The notes below the pieces were generated by a model that ran no database searches, was not told the origin of the DNA, and saw nothing but the letters and a program-made list of their open reading frames with translations. Positions 8,393 to 15,530 of a stretch of 64,000 bases of DNA are shown in pieces. Position numbers and translations under genes: made by a program. Where the stretch lies: positions 94,157-158,156 of the forward strand of contig NZ_CH724142.1 of NCBI RefSeq assembly GCF_000153325.1, read 5' to 3'. Source of the stretch: Photobacterium sp. SKA34 (GTDB lineage Bacteria; Pseudomonadota; Gammaproteobacteria; Enterobacterales; Vibrionaceae). Within the stretch, counting starts at the first letter, position 1; every line of letters starts with the position of its first letter.

Positions 8393-8479
8393 GCCCTGGT
8401 GGTGGAATTGGTAGACACAAGGGATTTAAAATCCCTCGGCGTTCGCGCTGTGCCGGTTCAAGTCCGGCCCGGGGCACCA
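8393..8479 (+). tRNA. tRNA-Leu (TAA), copy 2
   Basis: Identical to the copy 187 bp upstream. The 5' flank is also duplicated, so it arose by a local tandem duplication. It is followed directly by the operon terminator. Confidence 0.97.
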
Positions 8480-8483
8480 TCAA

Positions 8484-8518
8484 TAAAAAAAGCTCATCAT
8501 TAGATGAGCTTTTTTTTC
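8484..8518 (+). terminator. tRNA operon terminator
   Basis: Stem AGCTCATC/GATGAGCT with an ATTA loop (8491-8510), preceded by A residues and followed by eight or more T. Confidence 0.92.
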
Positions 8519-8543
8519 GTCTGTAATGTGAATACATTAAATA

Positions 8544-8567
8544 AAAAGAGCCTAAAGGCTCTTTTTT
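8544..8567 (-). terminator. terminator of DUF3012 lipoprotein gene
   Basis: Short stem AGAGCC/GGCTCT with A/T runs on both sides, just past the stop of the minus-strand lipoprotein gene. It faces the tRNA terminator. Confidence 0.75.
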
Positions 8568-8568
8568 G

Positions 8569-8751
8569 TTATTTATCGCTATCAGTGCCGAAGCGAATGA
8601 TGCAACTTTTAGCAAATTCGGTTACTTCGTTCGCTGTCCAATCACCTTTTGGTTTTTCTTTTAATTGGTTACACCAATCTTCACTGCCTACCTCCGGTGT
8701 ACATGCAGAAAGCAATGTCACAGCACCTAATAAAATAAATAACTTTTTCAT
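8569..8751 (-). CDS. small DUF3012-type lipoprotein
   Basis: 60 residues. A signal peptide ends in the lipobox LLSAC (Cys17), so the mature protein is a lipid-anchored peptide of about 44 residues. The mature part, CTPEVGSEDWC followed by KPKGDWTANEVTEFAK, matches the DUF3012 family as I recall it. Three cysteines remain besides any lipidation: the anchor, one in EDWCNQ and one in AKSCII, so a disulfide is possible. AGGA lies six bases before the ATG. The role is unknown. Confidence 0.82.
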   Translation of the reverse strand: MKKLFILLGAVTLLSACTPEVGSEDWCNQLKEKPKGDWTANEVTEFAKSCIIRFGTDSDK

Positions 8752-8997
8752 AAAAATCCTATATTACTGATTAATCATCAGCTTTAGCTTTAAATTTTTG
8801 CGATTACTCACAATGTTGCAAGAATGGCTGAAAGGTCACGTATTAGCAAATTTAAAAAAGTGTTTTATGTAAGAATTATGTAATATTTCAATAACAAAGG
8901 AAAAGATATTTTTGCTAAACACAAAGACTCTGATGCTTCGGAGGGCTAAGATAATTATTGATAGCCAGTGTTCTGGCATGATTGCAAGGAGAGCATG
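8752..8997. other. intergenic region before pxpABC
   Basis: Divergent spacer between the DUF3012 gene and pxpA. No convincing operator was seen, and the strong AAGGAGAG ribosome site of pxpA lies at its end. Confidence 0.4.
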
Positions 8998-9753
8998 ATG
9001 AAATTAAATTGTGATATGGGCGAAAGTTTTGGTGCTTGGAATATGGGTGATGATGCATCAGTGATGCCATGGATCAATATGGCGAATATTGCTTGCGGTT
9101 TTCATGCATCCGATCCAACGGTGATGGCAAGAACGATTACTTTAGCTAAACATCATGACGTGATCATAGGTGCTCACCCTGGGTATAACGATAAAGAAGG
9201 GTTTGGACGACGACCTATTCCCCATACGTTAGATGAAATCAGTCATATTGTGGCTTATCAAATCGGGGCACTAGATGCCTTATGTCAGCTGAATACTATG
9301 GCTATTAGGTATGTGAAGCCTCATGGCGCATTATATAACCAAATGATGCAAGATCCTGCTATTTTCGAAGTAATTGTTTCAACTATCGCCAAGCTTAATA
9401 CTTCTCGTGCTCTCCCTCTTTCTCTTATGGTCCTTTCACGAGCAAATAACGATGCATATATTAAAATAGCCAAACAAAAAGGGGTTTCTTTACTTTTTGA
9501 AGCGTTTGCAGATAGGGCTTACACAACAGAAGGGCTATTGGTTCCACGTCATGAAACTAGTGCAGTACATCACCATCCTGATTTGATAAAAGCGCAAATA
9601 TTACAACTCGCTCAAGGTAAAGTGAAAACCCATAGCGGGAAATTATTAACATTACAGGTTGATACTATTTGTGTGCATGGTGATAACCCTGAATCAATTG
9701 CGACAATTAAAGAGATCGCCCAGTTATTGCAGTCAGCAAATGATAATAAATAG
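8998..9753 (+). CDS. pxpA: 5-oxoprolinase subunit PxpA (LamB/YcsF family)
   Basis: Component of the ATP-dependent 5-oxoprolinase PxpABC, which hydrolyses 5-oxoproline (pyroglutamate) to glutamate. The 251-residue protein starts MKLNCDMGESFG and contains NIACGFHASDP and GAHPGYND, the conserved metal/substrate segments of the YcsF family. VKPHGALYNQM and the C-terminal ICVHGD are also characteristic. Two adjacent ATGs exist (8995, 8998); the second is better spaced from AAGGAGAG. It is the first gene of a tight pxpA-pxpB-pxpC cluster, followed by a gamma-glutamylcyclotransferase-like gene. Confidence 0.94.
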   Translation: MKLNCDMGESFGAWNMGDDASVMPWINMANIACGFHASDPTVMARTITLAKHHDVIIGAHPGYNDKEGFGRRPIPHTLDEISHIVAYQIGALDALCQLNTMAIRYVKPHGALYNQMMQDPAIFEVIVSTIAKLNTSRALPLSLMVLSRANNDAYIKIAKQKGVSLLFEAFADRAYTTEGLLVPRHETSAVHHHPDLIKAQILQLAQGKVKTHSGKLLTLQVDTICVHGDNPESIATIKEIAQLLQSANDNK

Positions 9754-9762
9754 GACGTTATT

Positions 9763-10461
9763 ATGCTTATTAGTCGGTTAACTGAATCAGCCATGATGGT
9801 GGAATTTGGGCAGAAAATTACCTCTGAAACAACAGCCATGATTGCTGACTACGTGACGTTTATCAAAACACAATATGTCCGTGAATTAATCGATGTTACT
9901 CCCTCGTATACTAAAGTGATGCTACATTTTCGGCAGGACAGTGATTGTTATTCTTTATTGGTTGTGGCAAGTGAGCAATGGTTTGCTGAACATCAACAGA
10001 GTCATAAAGGATCTTGCTATTTAACACCAAAATTGCATCAATTACCTGTTTGTTATCATCCAGATGTTGCGCCAGATTTAGCAACTGTTGCCGATCATAA
10101 CCAGTTAACAGAGCAACAAGTCATTACGCGACATAGCGATAAAATCTATCAGGTAGGTGCGATTGGTTTTACTGCTGGCTTTGCTTTTTTATCTTCGGTG
10201 GATGATGAAATCGCAATGCCTAGACTTTTGTCACCTCGACTTCAAATACCAGCAGGAAGCGTCGGTATTGCCGATAACCAAACCGCAATATATCCCGATC
10301 AAAGTCCTGGAGGTTGGCATATTATTGGTAACTGTCCGCAATCCTTATTTTTAGCTGATCAGTACCCGTTATCTATTTTTTCAATTGGCGATCAGGTGCA
10401 ATTTTTCGCGATCACCAAACAAGAATTTTTAGATCTAGGAGGGCAGTTATGGAAGCGTTAG
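9763..10461 (+). CDS. pxpB: 5-oxoprolinase subunit PxpB (KipI-like)
   Basis: Partner of PxpC in the 5-oxoprolinase complex; the family is also annotated as allophanate hydrolase subunit 1 or KipI. The 232-residue protein ends in the signature region RLQIPAGSVGIADNQTAIYP then QSPGGWHIIGNCP. The usual GFxPGFxYL motif reads GFTAGFAFL, so the proline is Ala. It begins 9 bp after pxpA and overlaps pxpC by 13 bp, so co-translation is likely. Confidence 0.92.
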   Translation: MLISRLTESAMMVEFGQKITSETTAMIADYVTFIKTQYVRELIDVTPSYTKVMLHFRQDSDCYSLLVVASEQWFAEHQQSHKGSCYLTPKLHQLPVCYHPDVAPDLATVADHNQLTEQQVITRHSDKIYQVGAIGFTAGFAFLSSVDDEIAMPRLLSPRLQIPAGSVGIADNQTAIYPDQSPGGWHIIGNCPQSLFLADQYPLSIFSIGDQVQFFAITKQEFLDLGGQLWKR

Positions 10462-11414
10462 AGATCATTGAATCAGGGGTGCTAATGCAGTTGCAAGATC
10501 TTGGTCGTTATGGTGTTGCAGAGCATGGATTAAGCCAAGGTGGCGCAATGGATCTGCATGCTTTCTGCTGGGGGAATTTATTGTTAAATAATGATCCTAA
10601 TGCGGCTCAAATAGAGATCACATTAGGGCAAGTCAGTTTTAACGTTCTCACCGACTGTACTATCGCTCTCACTGGGGCTGATATGCAAGCCAAAGTTGAT
10701 GGAAAAAAAATTATGCCTTGGCAAACGGTACGCCTATTGCGAGGACAAGTGTTGCAGTTGGGTTATGCACGTCAGGGATTAAGAGCATATTTGGCAATTG
10801 AAGGTGGCTTTTGTGTTAAAGAAAGTCTAGGTAGTGTATCGACAGTTGTTAGGAATCATCTGGGCGGTTTAGATGGTGCGGGTCAGTCACTTAAAGAGGG
10901 GCAACGGCTTTCTAAATATGGTGGAAATAACGTTTATCATTTTCAAGCAGTACCCGCACGCTATATACCCAATTATGCGGAAAAGTTAACGGTATCTATT
11001 ATTGAATCATATCAAGCAGAGTGGTTTTCTCCACAGCAAAAGCAGCAGTTTTATCAGTCAGAATATCAAGTGAGTCAACATAGTGATCGCATGGGTTATC
11101 GGCTTGTAGGGGAAAAGATCCTCCCAAATAAGACGACATTGATCTCTCAACCCATAGCAAAGGGAGCGGTTCAATTTCCAGCAGCAGGAGAGCCCATTAT
11201 ATTGCTCAATGATCGACAAACGTTGGGGGGATATCCTATTTTAGGTTGTATAACTCAGTGCGATCTTAATTTGGTTAGTCAATTAAAACCGGGTGATTCA
11301 ATCCGATTTTTACCATTAAGCCCAGAGCTATTTGAACTTGAGTTAGAGAAATGGTTTACTTTCTGTCGATTCTTTAATGTTTTCAATTGTGGTAACGAAA
11401 AGAGAGAAAGGTGA
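10449..11414 (+). CDS. pxpC: 5-oxoprolinase subunit PxpC (KipA-like)
   Basis: Biotin-dependent carboxyltransferase-fold subunit, 321 residues. Diagnostic segments are LQDLGRYGVAEHGLSQGGAMD near the N terminus, QHSDRMGYRLVG in the middle, and FPAAGEPIILLNDRQTLGGY toward the C terminus. GGAG precedes the ATG within the end of pxpB. The C-terminal tail (FNVFNCGNEKRER) is unlike family members I recall and may be lineage-specific. It works with PxpA and PxpB in cytosolic 5-oxoproline salvage. Confidence 0.93.
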   Translation: MEALEIIESGVLMQLQDLGRYGVAEHGLSQGGAMDLHAFCWGNLLLNNDPNAAQIEITLGQVSFNVLTDCTIALTGADMQAKVDGKKIMPWQTVRLLRGQVLQLGYARQGLRAYLAIEGGFCVKESLGSVSTVVRNHLGGLDGAGQSLKEGQRLSKYGGNNVYHFQAVPARYIPNYAEKLTVSIIESYQAEWFSPQQKQQFYQSEYQVSQHSDRMGYRLVGEKILPNKTTLISQPIAKGAVQFPAAGEPIILLNDRQTLGGYPILGCITQCDLNLVSQLKPGDSIRFLPLSPELFELELEKWFTFCRFFNVFNCGNEKRER

Positions 11415-11418
11415 TTGG

Positions 11419-11985
11419 ATGTATATTTTTGGCTATGGAAGCCTGATCAATAAATACTCGCGAAAGCGTACAGGTAATACAGGTAAAACCTATCCTGCAT
11501 TAGTACATGGCTTACAGCGCTCATGGGGTAATGTTGATGGTAGCTATCCTATTGCACCTTTAGTCGTAAAGCCGGGACAAGGTGTATGTAATGGCGTGTT
11601 AATTGAAGTTGATGAAAAAGGTTTGAGAGATTTTGATCAAAGAGAGCATGGCTATCAACGTATTCAAATTACTGCACAACAGATTGAATTATTAGAAAAT
11701 CCGCAGCTCACATTATCAGAACCAGTTTGGGTGTATATTAATAATAGTGCCTTACCGCCTTGTCAGCAGTTTCCTATTACACAAACCTATGTTGATACGG
11801 TTTTAGCCGGATGCTTATCTATTTCACATCAATTTGCTGAGATGTTCGTCGCAACGACGACTGGCTGGCAATATCCTTATCTAAATGATCGTCATGCACC
11901 TAAATATGGCAACTTAGCTGGCGTTTATGATATTGATAGAAAACAGATTGATATACTCATTGAAAATACGATTTCAGGTAATTAA
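11419..11985 (+). CDS. gamma-glutamylcyclotransferase family protein
   Basis: 188 residues of the GGCT/AIG2-like fold. The N-terminal MYIFGYGSLIN is the classical YGSL substrate loop, and FDQREHGYQRI carries the Glu expected to act as general acid/base. These enzymes release 5-oxoproline from gamma-glutamyl amino acids or peptides. The gene follows pxpC by 4 bp, so its product could feed PxpABC directly. The frame also has an upstream start at 11377, but ATG 11419 begins exactly at the family N terminus and has GAGAAAGGTG upstream. The specific gamma-glutamyl substrate is not deducible. Confidence 0.86.
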   Translation: MYIFGYGSLINKYSRKRTGNTGKTYPALVHGLQRSWGNVDGSYPIAPLVVKPGQGVCNGVLIEVDEKGLRDFDQREHGYQRIQITAQQIELLENPQLTLSEPVWVYINNSALPPCQQFPITQTYVDTVLAGCLSISHQFAEMFVATTTGWQYPYLNDRHAPKYGNLAGVYDIDRKQIDILIENTISGN

Positions 11986-12022
11986 CGATCTTCTCATCGT
12001 CATAATTTAAGCGAGATAAACG

Positions 12023-12274
12023 GTGGCAAAACCGAATAAAAAAGGGCCGACAAAAACAGTCGATATCTTTTGCGCTAAATGTAAAACGCCTTTATTTAAA
12101 TATCGAAAGGGTGGAAAAGGGGCGTTAGTAAAGTGTTTTAAAGAAAGAATTGTAAAAGATTTTACGGTTGAGTCTGCAACATGCCCTGAATGTGGTGCGG
12201 TATTTGGACGCGATACACTAGTAAGAGGTACACCTGCATTTAAAATCATTGGCGGCAAAGTGACGATGAAGTAA
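12023..12274 (+). CDS. small zinc-ribbon protein
   Basis: 83 residues starting at GTG 12023. There are two CxxC knuckles, FCAKCKTPLF (about 17-26) and ATCPECGAVFG (about 52-62), with several Lys-rich stretches and a basic N terminus. This looks like a nucleic-acid or protein-binding zinc ribbon. It lies 37 bp after the cyclotransferase gene, so it may be on the same transcript. Family function is unknown to me. Confidence 0.8.
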   Translation: MAKPNKKGPTKTVDIFCAKCKTPLFKYRKGGKGALVKCFKERIVKDFTVESATCPECGAVFGRDTLVRGTPAFKIIGGKVTMK

Positions 12275-12278
12275 AAAT

Positions 12279-12310
12279 AAAAAGCCGAGTTACTTATAAC
12301 TCGGCTATTC
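12279..12310. terminator. terminator between zinc-ribbon and DUF3108-like genes
   Basis: A 10-bp stem AGCCGAGTTA/TAACTCGGCT (12283-12292, 12297-12306). The T-rich side (reading TTTTTATTTT on the minus strand) best fits termination of the minus-strand gene, with weaker use on the plus strand. Confidence 0.8.
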
Positions 12311-12327
12311 GATACTAATGATGGTTA

Positions 12328-13119
12328 CTACTTGAATAACTGCTTTGGTGGGCAATCAATCTTTTTACTCATAAGTATCGCCTCTAAATCAACAATTTTA
12401 CGGTGATAAGTTGCTTTTACGAGTTGATAATCAAGTGATGGTGCAAACCATAATGAAAGTTGGCGATCGCTTTTTCTCGTTTGATTAACCCTAATAGTAT
12501 TTAGAGTACCAAAATTAGTATTAATTGTTTCATTACCTACTACCGCAAAGAAGTAGTGGCTAGTTTCGTCACTGTTTTGCATGATAAAATCAAAGTTCTT
12601 TTTACCTTCTATTAAATCGAGACGCATTTGGCTTCCAATCGTGTCACCATCAAGAATAGGCGCTAAAGCGTTGGTATATTTCTGCGTTTTTCCATCTTCA
12701 GTCACTGTTGAGTTATGACCATCGTTACTAAAAGCTACACTGACATTACCCGACATTAGTCCAGTGATCGTTCGTTGAAATTTATCCGTGACAAAGTGTT
12801 GGGCAACATCTGACCAATGTAATTGAGTATGAGAGTTCATTTTTGATTTAGTAATCAAAACATCAACTTCACTGTTGGTATAAATATCAGCGCTATCGCC
12901 TTTCCAAACAATGTGACGTTGATAATGACCAATTTTCTGACCTTTAAAAAAGACATTGTAATTTAATGTCTTTTTGCATTGATGAAATTGGTTCGGAAAA
13001 GAATAGGTAGCATGACTCTCTTTTTGTAGTGCCGTTGGAGTATTACTTGTCGGTGCTGCAATGGCTGTCACACTCAATAAAGATAAAACCGACGAAGTAA
13101 ATAAAGACAATAAACGCAC
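12328..13119 (-). CDS. exported DUF3108-like protein
   Basis: About 263 residues. The chosen GTG start at 13119 has an AGGAG box 5 bp upstream and gives a clean signal peptide (RLLSLFTSSVLSLLSVTAIA, cleavage before AP). The upstream ATG at 13194 would put an implausible hydrophobic extension in front. The mature domain is mostly beta strands with the pattern YNVFFKGQKIGHYQRHI, SEVDVLITK and a C-terminal LWFAPSLDYQLVKATY. This resembles the periplasmic DUF3108 beta-barrel fold. The role is unknown, possibly envelope or lipid-related. It is monocistronic. Confidence 0.7.
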   Translation of the reverse strand: MRLLSLFTSSVLSLLSVTAIAAPTSNTPTALQKESHATYSFPNQFHQCKKTLNYNVFFKGQKIGHYQRHIVWKGDSADIYTNSEVDVLITKSKMNSHTQLHWSDVAQHFVTDKFQRTITGLMSGNVSVAFSNDGHNSTVTEDGKTQKYTNALAPILDGDTIGSQMRLDLIEGKKNFDFIMQNSDETSHYFFAVVGNETINTNFGTLNTIRVNQTRKSDRQLSLWFAPSLDYQLVKATYHRKIVDLEAILMSKKIDCPPKQLFK

Positions 13120-13517
13120 AGGTACTCCTAAACATTTAGATATAAAGAACAATAACGTCTTATAGTTTAACAGGTTTGGTAACAAGATGATCACATAGCA
13201 TGTATTTAATGCACGAAGACACTCCGATTACATCGCTTATTTTGTAAGTATATTTTTAGACATAATTATTAACAATAGGACCAAATGAAATAAAAAATTA
13301 ATAAATTATTAATTTTATTTAAATCAATTGGTTATGTGTTTAATTATATGAGGTAGTAATGTTTTTCTTTTCTTGAAAAAATAACGTGTTGTTATTTATA
13401 ACATTTCATTTCGATTCAAATGCCTGACTGTTATGACATTAGCAATACAGTTATTTGACGTTTGATGTTGGTGCGCCTATTTTTTAAACGTTTATGTCTA
13501 AGAAAGAGGAGTGTGTG
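13120..13517. other. intergenic region, 398 bp
   Basis: Very A/T-rich, without a supported gene. A small hairpin (AAATAAC/GTTATTT, about 13378-13396) is present. A promoter for the downstream small gene lies near its right end. Confidence 0.5.
13455..13483 (+). promoter_or_regulatory. candidate promoter of the 73-residue ORF
   Basis: TTGACG (13455-13460), a 17-bp spacer and TATTTT (13478-13483), about 35 bp before the start codon. Confidence 0.4.
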
Positions 13518-13739
13518 ATGAAAAAAATGAACTCGTCATATCGATTACAAATTATCAAAGAAGTTGCAACTCGGCATCAAATGAAATCGACAGGTGATCC
13601 TATGGCGATGCATATATCACAGCTACTAGAAAGTCATAATAATGAAAATCTCATAAAGCCAATAACGACATTTAATGATAGTCATTATGATGACAATGTG
13701 GGCGGTTGGGTAAGTAATTTATGGGGTGAAGAAAAATAA
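13518..13739 (+). CDS. small hypothetical protein
   Basis: 73 residues from ATG 13518, which has GAGGAG 6 bp upstream; the longer frame from 13494 lacks a ribosome site. The protein has a basic N terminus (MKKMNSSYRLQIIKEVATRH), a middle helix (MAMHISQLLESHNNENLI) and an acidic aromatic end (YDDNVGGWVSNLWGEEK). There is no signal peptide. I do not recognise the family; the strong ribosome site, promoter and terminator support that it is real. Confidence 0.65.
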   Translation: MKKMNSSYRLQIIKEVATRHQMKSTGDPMAMHISQLLESHNNENLIKPITTFNDSHYDDNVGGWVSNLWGEEK

Positions 13740-13774
13740 AACAGGATAATTATAATCACGGGAAATGATGGATG

Positions 13775-13802
13775 AGGTACGATTATGGTCGTACCTTTTT
13801 TG
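13775..13802 (+). terminator. Rho-independent terminator
   Basis: Stem AGGTACGA/TCGTACCT (13775-13796) followed by six T, downstream of the small ORF. Confidence 0.85.
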
Positions 13803-13906
13803 ATACATTGAGAGCAGCGATTAAGAATTCTTTTTCTTAGTCTGTAACTGGAACAAATTTTGTGTCTGATGTACATTGCGGTGTCATTATATATTTAGGC
13901 TAATTG

Positions 13907-14383
13907 ATGAATTACACCGAACTTGATAATTACACGCGTAAGTGGATTTTTACCCATGCTTCGATGCCTGTTCCTACGGCAGATCTTGAGCAAATAAAAC
14001 CGTTGACCCAAGCACGTTCTTCGCAATTGTGGCAGGAACATATTAGTAAACAGAGTCCGGATTCTGATCACTTTGAGCACGGTGATTGGGCTGCAGATAC
14101 AAAAGTCTGGTCAGAGCCTGAAGACTGGCAAGATGCTTGGGATAACGATGATGATGTTTCATTGCCAGACGCTATTTTGGCTGCTTTGCAATGGGAAGAT
14201 AATACAACGATTTATTTTTGCTACGAAAAGTACAATATTGTAGAAACTAAATGGGGTGTATTTAAACGTAACTGGAAAAACTTTTTGTTTTTTGATGATG
14301 GTCCAATTCTATTGGGTCGCAAACAAAAACAAACGCTATGGTTTCAATCAAATGGCACTTATCAGTTAGCATCACGTCCATAA
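13907..14383 (+). CDS. DUF2947-like protein
   Basis: 158 residues, cytosolic, acidic and Trp-rich. The start MNYTELDNYTRKWIFTHASM and the segments PLTQARSSQLWQEH, KNFLFFDDGPILLG and LWFQSNGTYQLASRP resemble the DUF2947 family found in Vibrionaceae as I recall it. ATG 13907 is preferred over the overlapping TTG 13904. There are no catalytic motifs to interpret and the function is unknown. It is convergent with the pirin gene across a strong terminator. Confidence 0.7.
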   Translation: MNYTELDNYTRKWIFTHASMPVPTADLEQIKPLTQARSSQLWQEHISKQSPDSDHFEHGDWAADTKVWSEPEDWQDAWDNDDDVSLPDAILAALQWEDNTTIYFCYEKYNIVETKWGVFKRNWKNFLFFDDGPILLGRKQKQTLWFQSNGTYQLASRP

Positions 14384-14390
14384 CTTTCTA

Positions 14391-14436
14391 ACGCCCTGTA
14401 ATATATAGCCCTTTTTAAATTACAGGGCGTTGTTAT
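14391..14436. terminator. bidirectional terminator
   Basis: A 12-bp stem ACGCCCTGTAAT/ATTACAGGGCGT (14391-14402, 14419-14430) with T-rich sequence following, between convergent genes. Confidence 0.8.
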
Positions 14437-15276
14437 TTATGTTTTTTCTTCAACAGGCTGTAATTGCTTTATAATCTGTTGAATATTTTTTAATGCAATG
14501 TGTAAATTATTACTTGAAGAATGAACAGAGCCTTCTTTTGTTATTAAAGGTTGTTTTAATGGCTCACCTAACGCAATAAAAAATCGTGCACTGTGGTTTG
14601 TGGTTGTGACGGTAATGGGCAATTGTGAGTGAGCAAAAATTCCCATTTGATTCGGATGTAGCTGATTATTTGCGATATAGGCGTGCCCTGAGCGTAAATA
14701 AATAAAACCTGCAACATGGGTCTCTGGTGGTGTAAACGTCCAACTACCGTATGACGTGACAATAATATCAAGATAGATAATATTGCAGTTGTGTTTTATC
14801 GGGCTTTCAACACCATTGTAGTGACCTATGAGTACTTTTGTTGTCGCGTGTGTGCCTTCAATGAGAGGTAGTTTTTCACTGGCAATATGCGTGCTTGATG
14901 GCCTAGCCATTTCACCTTTTTTCTCTGAAGGCGAAGCGGTCCACATTTGAAATGCTTCTACGATACCATTGTGAGGTTTCATCAATGATTTATGTGCCAT
15001 GCCATAGCCACAAGTGGTGAGATGAATATCACCCGTTTGAATGTGATTTTTACCGTTAATACTGTCATCGTTTTGTATTGAACCGACAACGGGATAGCTG
15101 ACAGCTTCGATACCTGAGTGGCCATGAAAGCCTAGTTCATTATGTGATCGGTTAGTGGATAAATAATGATCCCAAAGGATAAAGGGGTTGGTATCAGGAA
15201 GATGGGGAGTATCGATATAAGTTATGATGGCGCCGTGTTTTATACCGTGCCGAATTACTGCAATTTTTCTAGTCAT
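14437..15276 (-). CDS. pirin family protein
   Basis: A double-cupin protein of 279 residues. N-terminal cupin: FHGHSGIEAVSYPVVG holds the HxH metal ligands, and GYGMAHKSLM holds the third His. In human pirin the fourth ligand is Glu two residues after that His (His-x-Glu); here the position is Ser, so iron binding may be weakened or use another ligand. The C-terminal pirin domain starts after EAFQMWTASPSEKKGEMARP. Family roles are redox/quercetinase or regulatory, so the function here is open. It is divergent from gabD across a 254-bp spacer. Confidence 0.84.
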   Translation of the reverse strand: MTRKIAVIRHGIKHGAIITYIDTPHLPDTNPFILWDHYLSTNRSHNELGFHGHSGIEAVSYPVVGSIQNDDSINGKNHIQTGDIHLTTCGYGMAHKSLMKPHNGIVEAFQMWTASPSEKKGEMARPSSTHIASEKLPLIEGTHATTKVLIGHYNGVESPIKHNCNIIYLDIIVTSYGSWTFTPPETHVAGFIYLRSGHAYIANNQLHPNQMGIFAHSQLPITVTTTNHSARFFIALGEPLKQPLITKEGSVHSSSNNLHIALKNIQQIIKQLQPVEEKT

Positions 15277-15530
15277 TGCTATTGTTACCTGTTTTCGTAA
15301 GGCTAGAAAACAAGCCTATGTATCATGCCATTACAAAATAATATTCAAATCTCTTTTAGCCTAGTTGCTTACTCGCTGCTCTGCCGCATTATTAGCAACA
15401 AAATTTGGCAACTGATAAAATGATAGCGGAATATTAAACGCTTAATAGTTATTTGTATTACAATATCAAGATTAAATAGATACTCAATATTTACGGAATA
15501 ATAGGAAACACGACTTTTTCTTTTGGTGGC

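Larger units (their letters stand above)
8140..8479 (+). repeat. tandem duplication carrying tRNA-Leu
   Basis: 8140-8292 and 8327-8479 are near-identical 153-bp units offset by 187 bp. They differ only at a few positions in the 5' flank (for example GCGGTATC versus GCGATATC). Each unit holds about 65 bp of spacer plus one whole tRNA-Leu. Confidence 0.9.

Noticed and set aside
8370..8615. 81-residue minus-strand ORF containing GLEPAQRERRG-like sequence
   Set aside because: It is antisense translation of tRNA-Leu, a well-known artefact; it also overlaps two terminators.
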